Positions 54,444 through 64,000 of a stretch of 64,000 nucleotides of DNA are shown here, one piece after another. The position numbers and the translations under genes are program-made. The notes under the pieces were generated by a model that saw only the letters and a program-made list of their open reading frames with translations, made no database searches and was not told where the DNA came from. Location of the stretch: positions 62,001 to 126,000 of the forward strand of contig NW_020312022.1 in NCBI RefSeq assembly GCF_003144115.1, read 5' to 3'. Within the stretch, counting starts at the first letter, position 1, and the number at the start of each line of letters is the position of its first letter. This DNA comes from Tilletiopsis washingtonensis. Taxonomy: Eukaryota; Basidiomycota; Exobasidiomycetes; Entylomatales.

Positions 54444-57400
54444 TCAGTCGCGTGTCGCGCTGTCCGCACTAGCTGTGTGGTCCACCTCGTTGAGCAGCGC
54501 AGCAAGCGACGCGCTTGCAGACGTAGCCGGCGTCGACGCATCGGAAGCCGCAGGCGTCTGTTGTTGGTCGGAAGGTGCGAGCGAGCTGGTTGCAGGTTGA
54601 GCCGCAGCGACATCGGGCAGCGCAGCCAGCTCCGCTGCAGCGGACTCTGCGTCTGCCGCAGTGCTGGGCGATGCGGCCGCCGGTACGTCGAGCTGGCTGG
54701 ACTCAGTGCCCGTGCCTCCGAAGGGCGTCGCTGCGACATCTCGCGCGTCCGTCTGAGCCTCGTCTGCCGCCGCGGACTCGGTCACAGCGCTGACCTTGAG
54801 CTCCGGCTCGGGCAGGTTCGCGACCTCTGGCGCAGTGGGAGCCGGCTCCGAAGGTGCTTGCGTAAGCTCGGGCTCTGAGGCGTGCACCGGCGCCGGAGCT
54901 GCATCTGGCTGCGGCGCAGGTGACTCGCTGTGAACCTCTGTGGCCGAGGATGTTGCCGGCGGCTCCACTTCCATGGGCGGCAGCAGAGCCGCCGGAGATG
55001 CGCCCTCCTGAGGCATGCCGCTCGGAGGCGAGAGTTGCGACGACGTTCCGCCCACAGCGCCGGGTGCGTTGGCGCTCTTGCCAAACGGCATCTTGAAGGC
55101 GGCAAAGGGCGCACGCGCCTGTGCCGGCGCAGACGGCGGAGGAGGAGGTGCGCTAAAGGACTGGGGCTCGGCGCGGTGGGCTGTCGGGATGCCCGGCACC
55201 ATCATCATGCTCGCGCGTCCCGGCTGCGTCTTGATCTTCGCTGCGGCCGCCTTGTTCGGGCTGCTGGCCGAGTTCGGACTGCCGATGGAGCCATTCGACG
55301 CGCGGCGCTCGTCGGGGACGTTGGAGAGCAGCGGGCGCGGAGACGAGTCGAGAAAGATTGAGCTGGTGGGCGCCGGAGGCGTTGCCGGCATCGAGTCCAA
55401 CTCGGAAGGCGAAGGCAGCTCCGCTGCGCCTGTCCTCTGAGGTGCAGTCTCAACGGCAGGCGACAGCGATTGAGGAGATGGGCGGTCGGGCACGATTGGA
55501 GCCACTGGCTTGGCGTTGCTCTGGATCGGGCTTCTCGGCACAGCGAGGCCGTGCTCGCCTTCGCCACCGCGCCGGATGGAGCCAGATGAGCGGCCGCTCG
55601 GACTCTCGCCCTCCTCGCGGTGTGCTACACGCGCCGGCGGCGCCAGCGAAGCGACCGGCGCGTCCCACGCCGCGTCGTGAGGTGCACTCGGCGCGCTCGC
55701 AGGCTGCGCCTGGGGCTGCGTCTGGCTGCTGTCGGGTCGCTTGCGGCGCTCGCGGTAGTCCTTGTACGTGGGACGTTCGCTCGACGTGCTCCTGCTGCTC
55801 TGTCTGCTGCTGCCCGCACTCTCGCCGCCGATTGCTGCGTCGAGTCGCTCGCGGCCTCGGATGTGCTCGTCCTGCGTTGGCCTCGGCGCGTCCGCATGTC
55901 CATGACGGGAGCGCTCGAAGCCCATGCCCGGCAGGTCAGGCGCCTCTCTGGCTAGCCAAGCCGCAGCGCGCTCGGCCGGGTTCAGCGAAGGCGCGGCCTC
56001 GAAGCTGCTCGGCGATGGTTGTTGCTGCTGTGGCGCTGCAGAAGACGAGGTGCCGGCGTGACGCTTGGCGTTCCAGCCGGCCCAGCCGCGCTTCAGCGCG
56101 TCGCGCGCCTCCTTCGCTGCCGCCTGGCGCGAGTCCTTGTCGGCCATGACGTTGCGAGCCTTGTTGAACATGGCAGATGCCGTCACGGCCTGCTGCGACG
56201 AGGATGCTGTGGAGCTGCGTGTGTCCGACTGCCTGATGTAGCTCGCCTCCTCGCGGGCGGGCGAAGTCGCCATGCCGTAGCGCTCGCGATGAAGCGCAGT
56301 GAGCCCGCCGGTGGACACGGCGTTGTCAGAAGAGTGCGTCGATCCGGCTGTGCTTGGCGCCAGCGAAGGCGCTGAGCGTCGAGGCGGCGGTGCAAAGCCA
56401 TGGGCCGTGCGTGCAGTGCGCGTCGAGGGCTGCGGCAGCTCTGGCGCATGCTCCTCTACCGGCGTGACGCCAAGCGGCGAGTGGCTCACAGCAGGTGCGA
56501 ACGAAGCGGCGTGCTCTTGCTTGCTTTCGGCTGACGACGCGGGAGCAGCCGCAGATGCGGTCGTCGAGCTGCTGCCAGGACGCGAGGCGCCGGCGCTGCG
56601 CTCGGATGCGTCGGCCTCGAACGTCGAGCCTCGAGGCGTGCCGCTGCGCTCGTCCTCGAACCGTGGCACATGACTGCTGGCAGCGGCCGGCTGCGGTGTG
56701 CCCTCGCTCTCTCGGTCGACCAGGCGGCGCAGCTCCTCCGCCGCGAGACTGGCTTCCTCGCTGCTCGTCGAGACGGCATCGGGCGACAGATGCGCGAACT
56801 CGCCATTGAGCCCGTCCACCGCAACTTCGAGCGAGTCGTTGAGCTGCTCCGTGTCGACGCTGACGCCGCTGCCCTCCGTGTCGACTGAGCTGATCGAGCT
56901 GATGCTCTCCTTGTTCTTCTCGTGCGAGTTGGCGCGCTGCACCTGAGCGCGGGCGGCAGGCACTTGGAGAGAGGAACGCTCGGCCGCGCCCATGCGCTCT
57001 TGCGCCTCCGCAGACGTCGCGAGACTGGCGTTGCCCCACGCAAGACTAGACTTCGGAGCGCCCTTCGCTGCGCCCGAGCGAGTCTGACCGGGAAGAGCCG
57101 GGAGCGGCGGCGCCTCGCCATCCTGTGTCGCTGGTGCGCGCACGAACCACGAGCGCCGCTTGCTCGGCGCAGCAGTGCCGACAGGCACGGAGCGCACAGA
57201 CGCTGCCCGCGATGCACCGCCCTCTGCGCCGGCCTCCAGGCTGCTGGAGGGGCTGACGCCAGCTGACGAAGCGTTGGCAGCCTGGTCGCGCGCCAGCAGG
57301 CTGCTGAGGCCTGCCATGGCTGGGCTGGACGGCGAGGTGCTGACCATCGGCTTGACAGCCGTGAGCAGCTCAGGTGCGCCGGCAGGCTGAGTACGGCGGT

Positions 57401-59661
57401 TGCGCAGGCTGCCGTCGCCTGTCGGCACGTCGCGGGCGGTTGCTCGTGCCGTCGCCTGGGCGCCTGAGCTCTGCACGCCTGCCGTGCTTGCCGGAGCGCT
57501 GCCGCGTCGTTCTCCAAGCCCGGCTGATGCAGCTGCAGGCTCTTCTGCAGGCTCTGCCTCCTCCGTCGGTGCCGCAGCAGCGGCGTCGTCGCCAGCGCGC
57601 TTGACTGCGTCGGCCCAGATGCCGCCGCGGTGCTCGAGCGGCCGTGTGTCGAAGAAGGGAATGTCGTCCATATTTGGCACTACCAGGCTCTCCGTAAGCT
57701 GCAAAGACGCGAGTCAGCTCAGCACGTCGCAACGATCTCGCAGCTTTGCTCACAAGCTCGCGGATGCGACCCTCGATCAGACGCTTGACCATGCTCCACT
57801 GCACCTTGCGCTCGCTCACGACGGGCTCGACGGAGATGTCCATCGTGGGCAGCTGCGTGAAGCCGAACCAGAGGCGGTTCGACGGCGGCGGCTTGATGTG
57901 CAGCAGCAGGTTGCCCGAGAGGCTGTTGATCACGACGGCGAGCAGCAGATTGACGGTGTAGGGCTTGAAGCGCGAGCCCAGGCTGATCGTCAGCACCGTG
58001 CTGATCGTCAGGCGGATGGCGCCCGTGTAGTGGATCGCGACCTGCGCAGGGTGTCAGTGCGCGAAGTCGGCGTGGCTCGCGGCGCTACTCACCTCCATCG
58101 ACGCCTCGCCCTCGCCCGTGAGGCTCTTCAGCATGGGCCGGCTGAACGCCGGCGGCGCACGGCCCAGATCCACCTCGCGCACGCGAATGTCGCCGAGGTA
58201 GCCCGGCGTGCGCACGCGCGCCATCTTCTTCATGATCTTGCGCGTGACGTAGTCCTCGAGCCACGCAGTGCGATAGATGCTGAAGAACATCTGCGTGCGG
58301 GCGTGTCAGTGGAGACAGGCTGAGGCCGGAGTGGCAGGACTGACCCTTCCGAGCAGAGCGTTGAGCCAGCGCAGCGGGATCGGGTCAGGCAGCGTGTCGA
58401 GGCTCGTAAGCAGACGGACCATGTCGAGCGGCTCGAAGACCTCGCCGAGCGCCTCGCGGACGGGCTCTGGCAGGCCATCCTGTGCGGCACCGGCGTGTGG
58501 CGCAGCGTGCAGCAGGCTGGCGTGGAGCAGCGCATGGTACCAGTCCTCGAGATCACTGGCGCTCTTCGCGAAGACGAAGTACTCGTCGCGCGTCGCAAAC
58601 TTGTCTCGCGCCCCACCAGCGGCGGGCGAGACGATGCGGATGGCATTGCGCTTCGTGAAGAGCTCGCCATCGCGCACGGCGGCGCGCCTGGCCCGCGCCC
58701 AGTTCTTGCGCGAGCGTGCTGCCGCTGCCGCCGCTCCATCATCCTCCGTGCCGCTCGTGGCAGGCGTGTCGAACTGGCTGGCCTTGGCCTGCTGGTAGGC
58801 AGCGCCATCGAGGTCGTCTGGCTCGCCAGCCGTGTCGCCGGCGTGCGCGATGTACAAGCTCACGCGCTTGCCGCGCAGGTCGATGGCCGACACGCAGTCG
58901 ATCGCCGTCGACGAGGCATCGGCAGACGAGTAGAGAAAGAGCACGGAGCCCTTGAGGATCGCATGGAAGGACTCGCGCACCGGCCCTGCGGCAGGCGCTG
59001 CTGACGACGCGGCCGAGCTGGCGGGCCGGCCGGGCGAGGAGGAGCGAGAGCTCGACACAGCTTGCGGCGCCAGACGCGCAGCGTCGTCGCCGGCCCCGGC
59101 ATTCGAAGAGCTCGAGGCAGCAGCGCCGGCCTTCTGTGCCCTGCTGAGGCGATAGTTGAGCACGCCGCGGTACACCGCGCCGATGTAGCCCTGCTTCGCC
59201 TCGCCAGCGCGCGCCTCGTCGCCCGCCGCCGAGCCTTCTGCGCGAGACGCTGCCGCTGCAGGAGGTGCAGCGGGTGCAGCGGCCGCAGCGGCGAGCAGCA
59301 GTGCCGGCGAGTCGCCGCCAAAGGTGCGCCGCACCACGAGCCAGCCGGCGCGATGCGGACGAGCCGGCGGCGCGGGCGGCGGCGGGCCCAGACGACGCGC
59401 AGCCGGCGGTGCCGTGGCGCCGGACAGCGTGGCAGCACCTGCGCTGGCCGCCTTCTTCTCCAACGCCTCGTTGCTGCGCGCCAGGTCGAGCGCCGCCAGC
59501 TTGTCGCGCGCCGACAGCGGCGGCAGCGGCGTGCCCAGCGCGCTGGGGTGCACGGGGGCGAAGAAGACGAAGTGGAGGAGCAGCGCGGCGGCGCAGAGCG
59601 GCACAAACGTCACACCGCCGAGCAGGTAGTAGAAGGCGCTCTGCAGCGTCGAGAGCGCCAT
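54444..59661 (-). CDS. NVJ2: SMP-domain lipid-transfer protein of the Nvj2/TEX2 type
   Basis: Nvj2 (TEX2 in animals) is an ER protein with an N-terminal membrane helix, a PH-like domain and a lipid-binding SMP domain. It moves ceramide and phospholipids at ER-vacuole and ER-Golgi contacts. Four exons (59661-58345, 58290-58093, 58041-57754, 57698-54444) give 1,685 residues. The membrane helix lies at about residues 9-35 (FYYLLGGVTFVPLCAAALLL). The PH-like part runs to about residue 375 (YRGVLNYRLSRA, FHAILKGSVLFLYSSADAS, DEYFVFAKSASDLEDWYHAL). The SMP domain covers about 400-600 (IPLRWLNALLGR, FFSIYRTAWLEDYVTRKI, AIHYTGAIRLTISTVL, LLLHIKPPPSNRLWFGFTQL, VVSERKVQWSMVKRLIEGRI). After PNMDDIPFFDTRPLEHRGGI come about 1,050 disordered Ser/Ala/Pro-rich residues, far more than in yeast Nvj2 (770 residues in total). 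The assignment is secure from domain order. Confidence 0.88.
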
Positions 59662-60424
59662 GGCTGCGGCGGCGGGCGGCGAGGCCGGGAGGGAAGGGTG
59701 CGGTGGTGAGAGGGCAAGCGCAAGGCGGCGGCGCGGCCAGGAGAGGGCCCTGAGGGTGCCGGTGCCGAGCGCATCACGCCGCGCGCCAGCTGCGCCGTGA
59801 CGGCACGCCGCCTGCAGCGCCACGTCGCTCTTGCGGGGCGGCGCAAGAGCAACACAAAGCCATGCCGTGCCTGATGCTCCTCGGACACTGAGGCCATCCT
59901 GCATATTCGAGCCGTCAGGAGGCTCTGTGGGGCAGCTCGATGATGAGTAGCTCCTCACCACCGCGCCGCGCCCTCAGCGGGCACCGCTCTCCGCTGGCCT
60001 GCGAGCGGGACTGGGAGGAAGCAGCCGAGCCGGCGCCCGTGCGCACGGACGGCCCGCAGGCCAGCCGCCGACAGCGCGCCCATCGCTCCCAGCAGGCCTT
60101 TGACGCAGCTTGCGCCACGCATGCCGCTGGTGCGCAGGCGTGAGAAGATCGTCGTGCTACACTTCTGCGCAAGCAGCCGCTCAGGAAGCAGTTGCGGCAG
60201 CTGGTGTGCTCGACCTGAGGGGCGGTCTCGAGGCCGGAAGCGGCAGCGATGCAGGGGCGCGCCGCCGCGCGTGGCGGCGGAGCGGCGAGGAGCGCTCGCT
60301 GTCGGCTGGCGCCAGCGCTGCTGCGCCTCTGCCGCCGCTGACGGGCGCATCTGGCGCGTGTTGCGCAGCGCGGCGGGCCTTGCTCCACTCCACATCCCTC
60401 CTCACCCACCCAGCCTCACCCACC
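59662..60424. other. Divergent promoter between NVJ2 and GDI1
   Basis: This 763-bp divergent gap is GC-rich, with a C-rich leader (CTCCACATCCCTCCTCACCCACC) immediately upstream of the GDI start. No gene, TATA box or E-box is apparent. Confidence 0.5.
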
Positions 60425-62514
60425 ATGGACGAGAAGTGCGTCGCATCTCCGCGTCCTGCGTGGCGTATGCTCTGTGCACTGCTGACCCGCGCGCAGATAC
60501 GACGCCATCATCCTCGGCACGGGCGTCAGCGAGTGCGTGCTCTCGGCGCTGCTCTCCGTCGACGGCAAGAAGGTGCTGCACATGGACCGCAACGACTACT
60601 ACGGCGCAGACGCCGCCAGCCTCAATCTCACGCAGCTCTGGGCGCGCTTCCGCGAGGGCCAGGAGCCACCGAAGGACATCGGCCGGTGAGTGCGGCGAGA
60701 GAGAGGTTGGCGAGAGAGAGGCCGGCGAGGCTGTGCGCGGTGGGTCAGCAAGGGGTGAGAGCCTGGCAGGACACGCCAGAGAGAGCAGTGCGGCACAGCC
60801 TTGTCTCTACGTGTGCCGGCATGTGTGCCAGGGCGACGCTGCTGGAGAGGGCGCAGGCGGCCGCGAGGCCAGTGCATGGGCCGCGCACGCTCGGGCACCG
60901 GCAGCAGGATAGGCGTGCTGAGCGCCAGCGGAGCAGCACAGGTGGTGAGCTGGCAACCTGGACTCGAGCAGCTTGGTGGGCGTGGCGCCCTGCCGCACCG
61001 GTTCCTGTCGTTCTGTCGCCGGCGAGGCTTCGCTTGCCTGCGTGCGTGCAGGGCTGCGCTCCGCACGATGGAGCCAGACTTGTTGCTGGCGACTCGCCAA
61101 GCAGCGCTGACCCTTCCTACAGCGACCGCGACTACGCCATCGATCTCATCCCCAAGTTCATGATGGCCAACGGCGAGCTGACCAAGATGCTCGTGCACAC
61201 CGACGTGACGCGCTACCTCGAGTTCAAGCAGATTGCCGCCTCGTACGTGTACCGCGACGGGCGCATCGCCAAGGTGCCGGCCACGGAGATGGAGGCCGTG
61301 CGCTCGAGCCTCATGGGCCTGTTTGAAAAGCGCCGCGCCAAGAAGTTCTTCGAGTTCATCCAGAATTGGCGCGACGAGGACCCGGCCACGCACCAGGGTG
61401 CGTAGAAAGAGGTGGTGACGTGGGCGCATGACTGATGCGGGTTCGCTACGCAGGCCAGGACCTCGACGGCACGCCCATGACGAAGATCTACGACTACTTC
61501 GGCCTCGAGGCGGGCACGCGCGACTTCATCGGCCACGCCATGGCGCTGCACCAGGACGATGCGTGAGTGCACAGGCCTGCGCGCTGCTCTCGCTGCGCGG
61601 GCTTACACCTCGCCTCAGCTACCTGCAGCGCCCGGCGCGCGAGACGTACGACCGCATCCTGCTGTACACGTCGTCGATGGCGCGCTACGGCAAGTCGCCC
61701 TACATCTACCCGCTGTACGGCCTCGGCGAGCTGCCGCAGGGCTTTGCGCGTCTCTCGGCCATCTACGGCGGCACGTACATGCTCGACAAGCAGGTCGACG
61801 AGATCGTCGTTGATGCCGAGACGGGCAAGTTCAGCGGCGTGCGCTGCGGCGACGAGACGGTGCATGCCGACATGGTCATTGGCGACCCGTCGTACTTCCG
61901 CGCCGGCGTCGGCGAGAAGAAGACGCCGCTCGTGCGCGAGACGGCAAAGGTCGTGCGCGCCATCTGCTTCCTCAAGCACCCCATCCCCAACACGGACAAC
62001 GCCGACTCGGTGCAGCTCATCATCCCGCAGAACCAGGTCGGCCGCAAGCACGACATCTACGTCGCCTGCCTCTCGAGCGCGCAAAATATCTGCGCCAACG
62101 GCCTGTACGTCGCGCAGGTCTCGACCATTGTCGAGTCGTCGACGCCCGAGCTTGGTGAGTGCGGCCGAGAGCAGCAAGTGCGCACGCCTTCTGACCCTGC
62201 CGCCACAGAGCTCAAGCCCGGACTGGACCTCCTCGGCCCCATCTACGAGAAGTGCGTGACACCTGCCCTGCGCTGACTCGTCCTTGCCCGGCTCACAGCT
62301 CTCTCCCTGCAGGTTCCTGCAGATCTCGCCGCTCGAGGAGCCGATCAACTCGGGCGCCGACGACAAGATCTTCATCACGCGCTCGCTCGACTCGCAGAGC
62401 CACTTCGAGTCGCTCGTCGACGACGTGCGGGACGTGTGGCGCCGCGCCACCGACGGAAAGCCGCTCGACCTCAAGAAGCGCGCCGAGGACGAGGGCGCGC
62501 AGGTGCAGGCCTGA
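60425..62514 (+). CDS. GDI1: Rab GDP-dissociation inhibitor
   Basis: GDI extracts GDP-bound prenylated Rab GTPases from membranes and recycles them. Seven exons (60425-60435, 60497-60685, 61123-61397, 61454-61562, 61619-62154, 62209-62251, 62313-62514) give 454 residues, the normal length. The first coding exon is only 11 nt (MDE plus two bases), and it places KYDAIILGTGVSECVLSALL in frame. The dinucleotide-fold-like start, VLHMDRNDYYGADAASL, LIPKFMMANGELTKMLVHTD, the Rab-binding SIYGGTYMLDK-type segment and LPQGFARLSAIYGG are intact. The C-terminal domain ends at FITRSLDSQSHFESLVDDV, followed by a short charged tail. The second intron is 437 nt, the longest in the window. A fungal GDI is usually a single essential gene, and this copy appears complete. 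Confidence 0.95.
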
Positions 62515-62760
62515 GTGTCACGCGTAAGCGCGCTGCTTCTCCCTCGCCGTGCCGCTCGGGATGCCCCTCATTCATTTGTGTCTGTCCTCATATCCCTGTC
62601 CCGCTCATCTCCCGCCTCGACGCGTGCAATTGATTGATCTGAAGACTGTATTGGCTGGACGAAGCGAGAAGGCAGCGGAAGGGGCAGGGAAGGGTATCTG
62701 GCAGGCCGCAACGCCTTTGCGCGGCTTGCCGTTGGGCTGACGTCGACGAGCCGTGTACGC

Positions 62761-64000
62761 TCACACGGCCGCATAGCCCTGCCGTTGCCGCTCGGGCGCG
62801 ACGATGCGGTCAAAGTCGGCCTGCGCCTCGGCGTCGTCGCCAAAGGGGTCGAGCTCGGCCTCGCCAATCTCGGGGCGGTGCGACGCGTTCCACTCGTACT
62901 CCTCCTCCTCCTGGTCGCTGTCGCGCCAAGCAGAGCCGGGTGTGGGGCCCCAACGCTCGCGGCCCGTGGCGCCAATGCCGTGTCCTGGACCCAGACGCTG
63001 CGCCGCAACGTCGTTGTCTGAGTCAGAGCCGTAGTCGCTGTAGTCCGAGAGCGTGCTGTGCTGGCCCGTGGAGCGCGAGGGCGTCATGCCCGGCTGGCTC
63101 GGTCTGCGCGCGCGCAAGGAGTGAGCACGGACATCTCAAGTGCAGGCTGGCTGCGAAGACTCACCCGGCGTTGTCAAAGTCGAGATCGATCAGGTCGCGC
63201 ATCGCACCGCCGCCCTCGGCGCCCGAGCGCACGCTCGAGACGTAGCTGTTGTGGCGCTCGATGCGTGCGCGCTGCCGGTCCTGCAGCAAGTCGAGCTCGC
63301 CGTCGGGCGCGTTCATGCGCGCAGCGGCGATGCGCTTGCGCACCATCTCGATCTCCGCATCTTCGGCCTCGGCACGGTCGCGCTGCTTTTGCGCCGCGCT
63401 GCGCGTATCATCAATGAGCGCCAGCGGCGCCTCTTCGTCGCTGTCTGCGTCGGCCGGCTTGAGCAGCTGAGGGTGGAACGCAGTCAGCAGAGCGCCCGTA
63501 CGGCCGGCGCGATCTGCTACGCACCTTGTCGTACAGCTGCAGCGACAGGATGATCTGGTCGTTGGCCGAGATGAGGCCGCCAAGGAACTCCTCGTCGCGC
63601 ACAAGCTGCACTGTACGCCTGGCGTGAGCGGTTGCTCAAGCGAGCGCAGCACAGGGCGCACTCACCGTAGCGCACAATCTTCTTGCGCTCCGTCTTGACC
63701 TGGGCCAGGTAGCGCTGCACGCGCTCGTTGTCCGCCACCGACTCCTTCTCGCGGTTCACGTGCTGCAGCGCATTCACGAGCGACGTCGCGGCCTGCTGGC
63801 TCGTGGCCAGGCTCGAGAGGATCATCGGCTTTTCCTGGAGCGAAGAGGATCAGGCGACGTCTCTTGAGCACACACGTTCTGCTCACCTTCTGAAAGTCGA
63901 ACTTCTGCCGCGGCGCGCCCTTGTTCTTGGCGCGCTTCGCATCCTCCTCCTTCTGCAGGCGCTCGGCGGCCTTGCGGTCGGAGCGCACCTGGCGCTCGCG
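62761..64000 (-). CDS. LSB5: GAT-domain endocytic adaptor, Lsb5-like (5' end beyond window)
   Basis: The right window edge cuts this gene, so its N-terminal (expected VHS) domain is missing. Visible from the edge are a charged helix (RSDRKAAERLQKEEDAKRAK, then KFDFQK), a GAT domain (KPMILSSLATSQQAATSLVN, VADNERVQRYLAQVKTERKK, VQLVRDEEFLGGLISANDQI, then LSLQLYDK), a Glu/Arg-rich helix and an acidic, Ser-rich tail. The tail contains DLIDLDFDNAG, a clathrin/adaptor-type acidic stretch, and GDDAEAQADFDRI. Introns with GT-AG ends fall near 63896-63845, 63661-63615, 63525-63467 and 63165-63118. In yeast, Lsb5 links ubiquitin, Arf3 and the actin regulator Las17 at the cell cortex. A GGA/Tom1-type relative is possible but less likely, because no GAE or hinge-like ending is seen. 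It is convergent with GDI1. Confidence 0.78.

Noticed and set aside
60686-61122. Possible gene or snoRNA inside the long GDI1 intron
   Set aside because: Frames within it are short and Arg-rich, and I saw no paired C (RTGATGA) and D (CTGA) boxes with a terminal stem.

Overview
The window is a compact, GC-rich (roughly two-thirds G+C by eye), intron-containing nuclear segment from a fungus. Its introns are mostly 50-65 nt, with GTGAGT/GTGCGT donors, a CTGAC-like branch site and a CAG acceptor. Combined with the gene set (Tea1-type kelch marker, Hal4-type kinase, INO80, Nvj2, an OPT transporter), this points to a basidiomycete, most likely an Ustilaginomycotina-like yeast or smut relative. The placement is inference from gene style, not from a database match. 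I saw no rRNA, tRNA, CRISPR array, transposon or virus-derived element.

Layout from left to right: REV7 (-); a Tea1-like kelch/coiled-coil protein (+); an orphan multi-pass membrane protein (+); a Hal4/Sat4-type kinase (+); mitochondrial aspartate aminotransferase (+); RPB6 (-); UTP17/WDR75 (+); a C2H2 protein (-); INO80 (-); a large single-pass membrane protein (-); a GLTSCR1-domain protein (+); two small divergent orphans meeting at one CATG; a five-helix membrane protein resembling a free ABCC TMD0 (+); a short-chain dehydrogenase (-); an AN1 zinc-finger protein (+); a 97-residue orphan (-); eIF3b (+); an oligopeptide transporter (+); an Nvj2/TEX2-type SMP protein (-); Rab GDI (+); and, cut by the right edge, a GAT-domain Lsb5-like protein (-).

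This is mostly core cell biology: translesion synthesis (REV7), polarity (Tea1), transcription and chromatin (RPB6, INO80, GLTSCR1), ribosome production and translation (UTP17, eIF3b), and membrane traffic or lipid transfer (GDI, Lsb5, Nvj2). It is not a single-pathway cluster. The nearest thing to shared control is a GCACGTGA[C/T] E-box in four gene-free stretches, including the divergent RPB6/UTP17 and orphan/eIF3b promoters.

I derived exon boundaries by hand, by matching reading frames across GT-AG junctions. Most are phase-consistent, and the exceptions are stated in the entries. The less familiar points are the two small genes sharing overlapping start codons near 42728, an 8-nt microexon in the orphan membrane protein, stop-free multiple-of-three introns in INO80, an irregular intron in the Tea1-like gene, and lineage insertions in REV7 and the Hal4 kinase.
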